From positions 1-32,993 of the forward strand of contig JABDPB010000076.1 in the NCBI GenBank assembly GCA_013042995.1: a DNA stretch of 32,993 bases. Direction: 5' to 3'. This stretch comes from Ignavibacteriaceae bacterium. GTDB taxonomy: Bacteria; Bacteroidota; Ignavibacteria; Ignavibacteriales; Ignavibacteriaceae. Each line of letters opens with the position of its first letter. The stretch's first letter is position 1. The notes under the pieces were generated by a model. It saw only the letters and a list, made by a program, of their open reading frames with translations. It did not search any database and was not told where the DNA came from. Made by a program: the position numbers and the translations under genes. Positions 16,879 through 25,100 of this stretch are shown here, piece by piece.

Positions 16879-17469
16879 AATCCCATTTTGAAAGAAAACA
16901 TCAAATTGATTGAAGAAAAAGAGCTTATAGAAAAGGCTAAAAAAGGCGATAAAAAGGCATTATCAGAAATTGTTAAGAGATACGAACAAACAATTTATAA
17001 CTTTTCATTTAAAATTTGCCGTGATAAAAACAAAGCTGAACAAATTATGCAGGAAACTTTTTACAGCATGGTAAAATCTTTACATCAGTTTGATCACAAT
17101 TCTAAATTATCAACGTGGCTTTATAGAATAGTTTCCAACCATTGCTTGATGATGGCAAGAAAGCTTAAGAGTCGTACTTTTGTTTCCTTTGATGATGATG
17201 ATAACTTGTTTGAAGAAAAATTTACTGCTGATTGGAGTTCTTTACCATACAGCAATACTGAGAATGAGGAATTAAAAAGTATTTTGGATGATGCAATTCA
17301 AAAGTTGGCTCCGGAATACAGAATGGTTTTTTTACTTCGAGATGTTGAAGGTCTTTCAACAGAAGAAGCGGCACAGGTTACCAACCTTTCTGTTCCGGCG
17401 TTGAAGTCAAGATTGCACAGGGCACGAGCATTTTTAAGAAAAGAACTTAACGAGGCTCTTAGCAAATGA
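16876..17469 (+). CDS. ECF-type RNA polymerase sigma factor
   Basis: Up to 197 residues with region 2 (about 27-95: ALSEIVKRYEQTIYNFSFKICRDKNKAEQIMQETF, STWLYRIVSNHCL) and region 4 (about 135-190: LAPEYRMVFLLRDVEGLSTEEAAQ, VPALKSRLHRARAFLRKEL), the layout of extracytoplasmic-function sigma factors. The start is uncertain because no ATG is available. TTG occurs at 16876, 16888 and 16906; the first coincides with a TATCTTTG promoter box, and 16906 gives MIEEKELIEKAKKGD, a typical family opening. The stop overlaps the next gene, a small HxxxCxxC protein, by four bases, so the pair looks like a sigma/anti-sigma unit. The target regulon cannot be deduced, although the nearby envelope genes are candidates. 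Confidence 0.92.
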   Translation: MNPILKENIKLIEEKELIEKAKKGDKKALSEIVKRYEQTIYNFSFKICRDKNKAEQIMQETFYSMVKSLHQFDHNSKLSTWLYRIVSNHCLMMARKLKSRTFVSFDDDDNLFEEKFTADWSSLPYSNTENEELKSILDDAIQKLAPEYRMVFLLRDVEGLSTEEAAQVTNLSVPALKSRLHRARAFLRKELNEALSK

Positions 17470-17705
17470 TTGAAGAGAAAAAAATAAGCTGCCACGATGT
17501 TATGCAGCACATATGCGAAAATCTTGGGACAGAACTTGATTCTGAGAAGTGCAAAGAAATAAAAGCGCATCTTGAAATTTGTTCACATTGCCAGAGTTAC
17601 TTCAAGTCAGTGGAAGTTACTATAGACTGTTACCGAAAATATAATGTTGAGTTACCACCTGATGCACATAAAAGACTAATAGATTTTTTAGGTTTGGAAG
17701 AATAA
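17466..17705 (+). CDS. Small zinc-binding anti-sigma factor candidate (ZAS type, soluble)
   Basis: 79 residues carrying the zinc-binding anti-sigma motif HxxxCxxC: His35, Cys39 and Cys42 in KAHLEICSHC, with Cys9, Cys17 or Cys29 available as the further ligand. The helical frame around it (CHDVMQHICENLG...LDSEKCKEIKAHLEICSHC) follows the zf-HC2/ZAS pattern. There is no transmembrane segment, so unlike many ECF anti-sigmas it should be cytosolic, as with redox- or metal-responsive ZAS proteins. The ATG overlaps the sigma-factor stop by four bases (ATGA), the usual coupling for a sigma/anti-sigma pair. Family call is from motif and context; a direct inhibitory role is inference. Confidence 0.78.
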   Translation: MIEEKKISCHDVMQHICENLGTELDSEKCKEIKAHLEICSHCQSYFKSVEVTIDCYRKYNVELPPDAHKRLIDFLGLEE

Positions 17706-17754
17706 AAAAAATACAAAATTATTAAACATAACTTTAAAACTATGAGAGAATAAA

Positions 17755-18009
17755 ATGCCTTTATTCGAATATAAATGTTCTGATTGCAATGCAAAATTTG
17801 AAGTGCTTCATAAATCTACTATAAAGGAAAAAGAAGTTACTTGCCCAAGTTGCAACTCTGTTAAAATCAAAAAACTGTTTTCGTCATTCAGTGCTTCTGT
17901 TTCTTCAGGCTCGGAATACACTGGAGGAAACTGTGCAACTGGAAACTGCGGAATTCCAGATAGTGCCCCGATGGGCGGTTGTTCATCTGGAATGTGCGGA
18001 TTAAATTAA
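17755..18009 (+). CDS. FmdB-family zinc-ribbon protein
   Basis: 84 residues. The N-terminal half MPLFEYKCSDCNAKFEVL...EVTCPSCNS is the FmdB/CxxC-CxxC putative regulatory domain with Cys8, Cys11, Cys30 and Cys33 as a zinc ribbon. A serine-rich bridge follows, then a Gly/Cys tail with two CxxxxC pairs (Cys60/Cys65 and Cys76/Cys81). The function of the family is not established; a link to amidase regulation gave the name. It lies 49 bases after the anti-sigma candidate. TAACTTTA at 17729-17736 resembles a -7 element, so it may have its own promoter. It ends before a convergent gene with a palindromic spacer. Confidence 0.85.
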   Translation: MPLFEYKCSDCNAKFEVLHKSTIKEKEVTCPSCNSVKIKKLFSSFSASVSSGSEYTGGNCATGNCGIPDSAPMGGCSSGMCGLN

Positions 18010-18028
18010 AACTGAGATCAGCAAGGAA

Positions 18029-18048
18029 AATAAATTCTAGAATTTATT
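18029..18048. terminator. Perfect 20-base palindrome between convergent genes
   Basis: AATAAATTCTAGAATTTATT is a perfect inverted repeat with no loop, in the 69-base gap between the FmdB-type gene and the convergent TPR gene. A second small dyad, TTTACT-G-AGTAAA, follows at 18054-18066. Both are A/T-rich and lack a clean T-run, so a two-way terminator is likely but not strong; a protein-binding operator is the alternative. Confidence 0.4.
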
Positions 18049-18078
18049 AAGAGTTTACTGAGTAAATAATTTATATCG

Positions 18079-18846
18079 TTATTCGGTAAGCTCTTTTAAT
18101 CTTGCCAGTGCCTTTCTCTTTGCGTACTTGTCTCTGAAATCTCTCTCAGGTAATTCCAAAATCTTGTTGAGAGTTTTGACTTCTTTTTCTTCATTGTCAA
18201 TTTCAAGGTAAATTAAAGAGAGATGGAAAGTCGCAATTATTATTCCAGGCTGTAGCTCAAGTGCTTTTAGTAAGTACTTTTCCGATTCTTCAAAACTCCC
18301 ATCAGGCACATCTCCGAAAAAAGTATTTGCAAAAAGTCTTTCTAACCAACTTAAGCTTGCGATCTGCCTGTGGTAAATTCCCAAAATTATATATGGCAAA
18401 TAGTCATTCGGATTTCTTCTTATTGATTCTTCGGCATTATTTCTGATCTCATGTGCCAGTTTAACTTTTTCTTTGCCGCCTTTGTATAATGCAACATTAC
18501 CATAAGACCATGCAAGGTAAGAATATACTTTTGCACTGTCTGGAAATTTTTCTCTAAATTTTAGTGCGTACTCTAAGGCTTTGTTAACCACAGTTTCAGC
18601 TTTCTCCTCATTCCGTTGCTCGTAATATTCTTCTCCTAAATCATTAAAAACTCTTGTTAGTTTGCTAAGAGCCACATAACTATCAGGTAATATTTTATAA
18701 GCTTTTTCGTACTGTTCAGCGGCAGCTTCAAAACTAAACTGTCTTAATAAAGAATCCCCTTTCAAAATGAAATTTTTATAATCATCTGTTGCGAGACTGA
18801 AACTGAATGCAATAAAAACAAATGTAGTTATTATTTGAATTTGCAT
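18079..18846 (-). CDS. Exported TPR protein resembling the RMDN (FAM82) family
   Basis: 255 residues. A signal peptide is visible (MQIQIITTFVFIAFSFSLA, cleavage likely after Ala19), so the mature protein should be periplasmic. The rest is helical with TPR-like units (FEAAAEQYEKAYKILPDS, AETVVNKALEYALKFREKFPDS, FEESEKYLLKALELQPG). Residues 110-205 share a distinctive pattern with eukaryotic regulator-of-microtubule-dynamics (RMDN) proteins: YGNVALYKGGKEKVKLAHEI, an Asn-Pro-Asn-Asp helix start, LGIYHRQIASLSWLERLFAN, then FFGDVP, the SxEE helix and ALELQPG. In bacteria such domains are uncharacterised, and a TatT-like solute-binding-partner TPR is another possibility. It is monocistronic, convergent with the FmdB gene and divergent from the TonB receptor across 521 bases. 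Confidence 0.75.
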   Translation of the reverse strand: MQIQIITTFVFIAFSFSLATDDYKNFILKGDSLLRQFSFEAAAEQYEKAYKILPDSYVALSKLTRVFNDLGEEYYEQRNEEKAETVVNKALEYALKFREKFPDSAKVYSYLAWSYGNVALYKGGKEKVKLAHEIRNNAEESIRRNPNDYLPYIILGIYHRQIASLSWLERLFANTFFGDVPDGSFEESEKYLLKALELQPGIIIATFHLSLIYLEIDNEEKEVKTLNKILELPERDFRDKYAKRKALARLKELTE

Positions 18847-18951
18847 TTTTACCCATACGTTAGAAAATATTTTTTCGAATCTTCACTAAAATATTAAAAT
18901 AATTTACACCGAATAAACAATTAGACCTCAATTGAACTATCAATATAATAA

Positions 18952-18979
18952 TTGGGAAACTTCACTAAGAATAATTTTG
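18952..18979 (+). promoter_or_regulatory. Candidate promoter, upstream copy
   Basis: TTG at 18952-18954 and TAATTTTG at 18972-18979 are separated by 17 bases, at the short end of the spacing seen for Bacteroidota primary-sigma promoters. It would read toward the TonB-receptor gene with a leader close to 390 bases, or it could drive an unannotated small RNA. Weaker than the element at 19088. Confidence 0.35.
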
Positions 18980-19087
18980 TGCTTTTAGTTGTAATGCGTT
19001 AAATCTTATTAATTGTTAATAATTTCAATTTAAATTACTTGCAATTTATCTTCTATTTTATAGATTCAATGACAGATAATTAGTAAC

Positions 19088-19118
19088 TTTGAATTAAACT
19101 GCTTAGTCGATAGTTTTG
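19088..19118 (+). promoter_or_regulatory. Strong Bacteroidota-type promoter for the TonB-receptor operon
   Basis: TTTG at 19088-19091 and TAGTTTTG at 19111-19118 are separated by exactly 19 bases, an exact match to the TTTG-N19-TAnnTTTG consensus known for the Bacteroides primary sigma factor. The -33 element doubles as the end of another TAnnTTTG box (TAACTTTG, 19084-19091). It points to the receptor gene, whose start codon lies about 240 bases beyond the expected transcription start. Confidence 0.6.
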
Positions 19119-19367
19119 CATAGGTTTTTCAGACTTTTAATACCATTTACTAGCTGTGTGTTTCTTTAGACCTTATATGATTTTTACTTGCTTAAATATG
19201 GGGTGCTATGTTTAGATTGCTACACTCGCCCTACAATCACAACAGTGTTATTCATTCTTTAATTAAAGAACATTTTTTTTCAAGCCCCCTCTGTATTATA
19301 GAACTGAATTCCATAAGTTCCAAAACCAGTCTGTTAAAAAATTGAAAGAGCCTAAAAGGAGAATATT

Positions 19368-22172
19368 ATGAAAATATTTTTACAGATTCTGTTTACAATA
19401 TTGTTTTTAACGTGTCATTTTTCTCTTGCAGGTACTAAGGGAAAAATTGCCGGGCGTGTTACCGATGCTACAACTGGTGAAGCACTTCCGTTTGTAAATG
19501 TTATTGTTATGGGCACAAACCTTGGAGCCGCCACTGATATCGATGGGTACTATTCTATTTTAAACGTTTCTCCGGGAACTTATACCGTTAAAGCTTCTGC
19601 AATTGGATACAACAGCGTATCGGTTCAGGAAGTATTAGTGTCTATTGATTTAACAACTACGGTTGATTTTCAATTAACTTCTACAAGTGTTGAGTTAGAT
19701 GAAGAAGTAATCATTGTTGCTACAAGGGATCTAATCAGAAAAGACCTCACGTCAAGCACTTCCATAGTGGGCGATGATGTTATTTCGCAATTGCCGGTTA
19801 CCAATATTGGGGATGTATTGCAACTTCAAGCTGGAATTGTTGTATCACCAGGAGGCAACATTCATATTCGCGGCGGTAGAAGTAATCAAGTTGGATATCA
19901 AATAGATGGTGTTCCTGTAACTGATGTTTATGATGGAAGCGCTCTAGTAAACGTTAATCAGAATGCAGTACAGGAATTGCAAGTAATAAGCGGTGCGTTT
20001 AATGCGGAATACGGGCAGGCGCAGTCAGGCGTTGTAAATCTTGTAACTAAAGATGGGAACAACGACTTTAATTTTAATATACAGGCTTTTACTGGTGACT
20101 ATGTTTCCAATCGCACGGGAATTTATAGCGATGAGTTAAAATTAAAAAATATCAATCCAGTAGCAATTAGAAACTTTGAAGGCAGCGTTAGTGGACCTGT
20201 AATTAAGGACAATTTATTCTTTTATTTAAATGGAAGATACTATTTCAACACTGGTTATCTCTATGGAAGAAGAGATTTTCTAGTTAGCGATAGAGCGGTT
20301 GAAGATCCGATAACTCAGCAAATTACAATAAACCAAAGTGGTGATAGTAAAAGTGTATCAATGAATGAGAACGAGAATTTTTATGGGCAGGGTAAATTAA
20401 CTTATCGCCTCTTCCAGGGCTTTAAAGTAAGCTTTAACTATATACTCGATCGAAGAAATTATCAGGATTATGATCATTTTAATAAACTCACTCCCGATAA
20501 TAATTTGCAAAGATTTAATAAATCATATACGAACATTCTATCATTCAATCATGCTATTTCCTCAATCAGCTTTTATACATTAAATCTAAGTTATGCCTTT
20601 AAAGATTACAGGCAGTACTTGTTTGAGGATATTTATACAGGCAACCCAAATAAACCCACCAATTATGAAGATAATTCAAGTGTGATTACACCGCCGTACA
20701 GTTTTGGAATTGGCGGTACAAACAATAACAGGTTTGTTAGAAACACCGGTACTTATGGAGCGAAATTGGATTGGGCAACTCAGCTAAATAAAGAGATAAA
20801 CCTGCAGTTTGGAGGAAACTTTAGTAGTCATAGAATGTACTTAGAAAATATAAATTTAGTCCCAATGGTTGATGCAAGCGGACAAAGGGTAGATCCCTAC
20901 AACGTTACAATCCCTCTTCCTTCAACTACCGATTATGATACCTATTTGCGAGAACCGATTGAAGCCTCTGGTTATGTTCAATCAAAGTTCGAAGCGTTTA
21001 ATCTCATCTTCAACTTAGGCGTTAGATTCGATTATTTTCAACCAGATGGTGTAGTTTTAGCCGATCCAACTGATCCGGATATCTTTAAACCTGCCAAACC
21101 CGATAATAGATTTGATGATACAAACGGAAACGGTGTACAGGACCCTGGTGAGTTTGCAAAAACTATTGAACTAAGAGAACAATACTGGTACAAAGATGCA
21201 ACAGCGAAAACTCAGATCAGTCCGCGTGTTGGTCTTGCATTCCCGATTTCTGATAAAGGTGTAATTCACTTCTCATATGGATATTTTTTACAACTACCCA
21301 GATATGAATTCCTTTATCAAAATCCTCAATTTAAATTAGGTGTAAACTCCGGAAATGCTGGATTATTTGGTAATGCTGATCTCGAACCTCAAAGAACTGT
21401 AAAAGGCGAAATCGGTTTGCAGCAACAAATTGGCGATGATATAGCTGTTGATGTAACGGTGTTCTTTGAGGATTTTAGAAATCTTGCAGGTACTCAAACG
21501 GAAGAGTTTGTAGTTTTTGGTGGCGCGCAAACATACAGCCAGTTTGCAAACACAGACTTTGGTTTGGCTAGAGGGTTTGTAATTAAATTTACAAAAAGAT
21601 TTTCGGGTGGATTGGCAGCTAACTTGGATTACACCTTTTCAGACACTAAAGGAAATTCCTCTGATCCTGCAGATTCAAGGAACGCAGTCCTTGGTGGTGC
21701 GCTGCCCGAGACAATTATATCACCACTAAACTGGGATCAAACCCATACTTTGAATTTATCTCTTGCTTACACCCAACCCGGTGACTGGGGTTTTTCAATT
21801 ATTGGCAACTTCTTTACTGGTCAACCTTATACTCCGCAGGTTAATAAGAATACAAGAGTTACTCAAAATGCATTTCCTAGAAATAGTGATAGAAAACCAC
21901 AAATTTTTAATGTAGATCTTAGAGTTTACAAAGATTTTGAAATTTCAAGTTCGCTATTAACAGTATTCCTAAGAGTTATTAACTTGTTTGATTCAGAGAA
22001 TGCAGTAAACGTCTACGGGGATTCTGGCGACCCATTCTTTACTTTTGCAAAGCTTGAAGCTCAAAGGATAAATCCTACTTTATACAATAATACACTAGAT
22101 GAACTTTATACTGATCCAACTTTCTTTTCTGAGCCACGAAGAGTAGAAATTGGATTTGCTTTTAATTTTTAA
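19368..22172 (+). CDS. TonB-dependent outer-membrane receptor with carboxypeptidase-regulatory-like domain
   Basis: 934 residues. A signal peptide (1-21, ending HFSLA) leads to a beta-sandwich carboxypeptidase-regulatory-like domain (25-105: GRVTDATTGEALPFVNVIVMG, YYSILNVSPGTYTVKASAIGY), a possible TonB box EEVIIVATR (112-120), and a plug domain (about 125-240) with IHIRGGRSNQVGYQIDGVPV and FNAEYGQAQSGVVNLVTKDG. A beta-barrel with alternating polar and aromatic segments follows, ending in phenylalanine (IGFAFNF), the outer-membrane insertion signal. The receptor should import a ligand, or support export of a partner, using TonB energy. A strong AAAAGGAGA ribosome site precedes the ATG. The next gene starts 18 bases downstream. 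There is no SusD-like lipoprotein, so this is not a standard SusCD pair; the ligand is unknown. Confidence 0.92.
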   Translation: MKIFLQILFTILFLTCHFSLAGTKGKIAGRVTDATTGEALPFVNVIVMGTNLGAATDIDGYYSILNVSPGTYTVKASAIGYNSVSVQEVLVSIDLTTTVDFQLTSTSVELDEEVIIVATRDLIRKDLTSSTSIVGDDVISQLPVTNIGDVLQLQAGIVVSPGGNIHIRGGRSNQVGYQIDGVPVTDVYDGSALVNVNQNAVQELQVISGAFNAEYGQAQSGVVNLVTKDGNNDFNFNIQAFTGDYVSNRTGIYSDELKLKNINPVAIRNFEGSVSGPVIKDNLFFYLNGRYYFNTGYLYGRRDFLVSDRAVEDPITQQITINQSGDSKSVSMNENENFYGQGKLTYRLFQGFKVSFNYILDRRNYQDYDHFNKLTPDNNLQRFNKSYTNILSFNHAISSISFYTLNLSYAFKDYRQYLFEDIYTGNPNKPTNYEDNSSVITPPYSFGIGGTNNNRFVRNTGTYGAKLDWATQLNKEINLQFGGNFSSHRMYLENINLVPMVDASGQRVDPYNVTIPLPSTTDYDTYLREPIEASGYVQSKFEAFNLIFNLGVRFDYFQPDGVVLADPTDPDIFKPAKPDNRFDDTNGNGVQDPGEFAKTIELREQYWYKDATAKTQISPRVGLAFPISDKGVIHFSYGYFLQLPRYEFLYQNPQFKLGVNSGNAGLFGNADLEPQRTVKGEIGLQQQIGDDIAVDVTVFFEDFRNLAGTQTEEFVVFGGAQTYSQFANTDFGLARGFVIKFTKRFSGGLAANLDYTFSDTKGNSSDPADSRNAVLGGALPETIISPLNWDQTHTLNLSLAYTQPGDWGFSIIGNFFTGQPYTPQVNKNTRVTQNAFPRNSDRKPQIFNVDLRVYKDFEISSSLLTVFLRVINLFDSENAVNVYGDSGDPFFTFAKLEAQRINPTLYNNTLDELYTDPTFFSEPRRVEIGFAFNF

Positions 22173-22190
22173 TTTTAGGAAAAGGGTACA

Positions 22191-25100
22191 ATGAAGAAAC
22201 TATCAATATTATTATTTCTGTTTTTTGGGAGTAACCTGTTTGCACAGCGAGGTGATCCCACATTGCTGACAATTGGTTATCACACAGGAAACAGAGCTGC
22301 TATAACTTACTATAATGATGGTCAAATAGCCGGAATAAATACAGGTATTGATATAAGAGGCGAATGGCCACTTGGCTCTGGTGAAAACTACATTGGTGAT
22401 TGTATACCATTGATTGGAGTTGAGTTTATAAATAGCAATAATGATACACTCCAGTCTATTGTAATTTCCAGAGGACCACGAAGAGGGCAGTTTGAGGAAA
22501 GAAGCCCAGTTGATGGACGTTTCTGGGGATGGAACCCGGTTCCGGGCTTTAGAAATCCAAATTATCCTTCTGTTGCCATGAGTCATATTCCACAATCTTG
22601 GCCACTTAACGGCTGGAATGATCCAGTAGCTAAGTTCTGGATAGATGAAGAGGGAAATACCGAATGGTTTGGATTTTTTGGTAGGGGAATAGAAAATGCC
22701 GATCAAGAATCCTTTTTTGAAGCAGATGACCAACAAGACGATGAATTTAATGCAAACTTTAAACCAGATAGCACAGACATAACCCGCAATGGAATGGGAT
22801 TAAGAATGCGGCAAAGAGGATTCCAGTGGTCTAGCTTTTTAGCTGAAGATGCTATCTTTTGGCTGTATGAAATAAATAACGATGGAACAACTGTATACAG
22901 GAAAGCAGACTTTGGGACTGTAGTTGGTACACTAGCAGGTGGCGATGGTGACAGCCAGGACGACTTGGGATTTTTTGATATTAAAGATTGGATCACTTAT
23001 TCCTGGGATAGTGATGGTATTGGAAATAAGGGGCAAAAAGTTGGCTACGTGGGATATGCATTTTTAGAATCTCCAGGAAATCCGTTTGACGGTATTGATA
23101 ATGATGATGATTCTGAATCTTCATCTCCAAGATTTGTCCAATCTGATTTTGATGCAGTTATATATAACTCTGGTGAGCCAGTTGTTCTTATTAATGAAAT
23201 TACTAACCCACAAGGCTTACGAGTTTATGAAAGAACTCTTCATACAGTAGCTTCTACAACTGACACTGTGTTTTCTTTAGGAGTACGCTTTATTATTGAA
23301 CCAGGTATTACAACATTTAGGGAGGGAAATGCTGAGCTGCAAATAATTAATGGACAGGAAGTTTTTATACCTGACCCCTCAGCGAATGATGCAATAGATA
23401 ATGATCTTGATGGCTTAGTAGATGAAAATCAGGCCACTCACTATGAAACAAGAATAAGAAGAATACCACCATTGGAGGGTGCATCTTACAAGGATTTTCG
23501 GACAGGCGCTGGTGTTAATGATCTTTTGATTGATGAAAGAAGAGATAATAATATTGATGAAGACCAGGATTGGGATCCCGAATTTGATGATGTAGGACAG
23601 GACGGACTAGGACCGGATGACAGAGGTTATCCGGGCCCTGACTTAGGTGAAGGAGACGGTATTCCTACTCAGGGTGAACCTAATTTTGGAATAACCGATC
23701 CTGATGAATCGGACCAAATTGGACTTACAGGTTTTAACTTTTTTGAACTTCAAAGCGCTCCAGACTTAAGTATAGATTCTTCACTCTGGGGAAGAATGAC
23801 GCCCGGAAGGTTTGACGTTGTCCCACCAACACCACAAGATGGTGATTTTATATATAGCTCAGGCTATTTTCCCTTATTCCCGCAAATACCAGAACGGTTT
23901 TCCGTTTCTCTACTATTTGGTGAAGACTTTGATGACATATTTAAAAATAAAAAAATCGTTCAACAGATATATAATGCAGGTTATGCGTTCCCTCAAGCAC
24001 CGTTAAAACCAAAAATAAACTTAACACAGAACGATGGAAAAGTTGTGATATATTGGGATGGCGAGGACACAGAAACCTCGAGAGACTTTGTTACAAAACA
24101 GCAAGATTTTGAGGGCTACAAGATTTACAGGTCAACAGATGCAAACTTTCAGGATGCAAGGACAATTACAAATGCGCTCGGTGTACTTACATTTGATAAA
24201 CCAATTGCACAATACGATCTTGATAATGAGTATAGTGGATTTTTTATTCCCAGCCCTGAATTGCTTGAAGCTTTTGGCGGTACTACCTTCTTCTTTGGTG
24301 AAAATACAGGTGTAATAAACAGATTTGTAGACTCAACAGTTGTTCCTGGAATAAAATATTATTATGCAGTTAGTGCCTTTGATCATGGTGATGGTTCACC
24401 CGATATTTTTCCTGAAGAGAACTCTAAATTTATTTTCCGCTCTAATACCGGAGAAGTTATTTTAGATGATAATACAGGTTTTATTACACCCGGAAGAAGA
24501 CCGGCTGGTTATTCAAATGCATTTTTAGAAAATCTGGAAAAATCAGAAAACTTTTTTGGTACTGGTGATGCAGCCGTTGAATTAATAGATGAATCAGATG
24601 TTAAAAATAATTTTAATTATCAGATTACATTCGAAGATACAGGTTTAACCAGTGAAACTGCTAACTGGTCTCTTCTAGATTTGCAAACACCTGATACAGT
24701 TTTCGTACCACTTGCCAATGAAACCTTTATAGTTAACCCAAAAGATTCCATTCCATTACCACAAGGTACAGATACAATTTTTGTAAATGGCTCACCTATT
24801 GCGGCAACTGGTCCTTATTACACTGCTACATACCAGATTTTGGTTGATAAGTCTACAAGGTTTTTTGGTGAAACACCAGTTAGACAGGGATTTAGAGTGC
24901 AGCTTTTTAATGATGAAATACTCCTGGATTCACTACAAACTGGTTTTGAGAACATACCATCTGAGCCTGCACCTGACTTTGACATACTTCCCTTCAAAGC
25001 GCTGAATCCAAACTTCAACGGATTTAATGTCCCTAATGATTATGTGATTGAGTTTTTTAGTTCTATTGTGGATACTTCTGTTGCAGATACTGTAGGACCG

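Larger units (their letters stand above)
18847..19367. other. 521-base non-coding region before the TonB-receptor operon
   Basis: A very A/T-rich stretch with no convincing open reading frame and no tRNA. It holds three perfect TAnnTTTG elements in plus orientation (18972, 19084, 19111), two of them with a TTG-type partner upstream, and a perfect 16-base palindrome TTCTTTAATTAAAGAA at 19255-19270, followed by a run of eight T. The transcript from the best promoter would have a leader of about 240 bases, long enough for post-transcriptional control. No known riboswitch class was recognised in it. No -7 match for the minus-strand TPR gene was found. Confidence 0.5.

Noticed and set aside
18847..19367. 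Possible missed small gene or CRISPR-like repeats in the long gap
   Set aside because: No start codon with ribosome site leads to a frame of useful length, and no direct repeats with regular spacing are present.
22212..22736. Long minus-strand open frame (174 codons) inside the giant secreted-protein gene
   Set aside because: It lies entirely opposite the start of a well-supported gene with signal peptide, and its translation shows no domain or usable start context.
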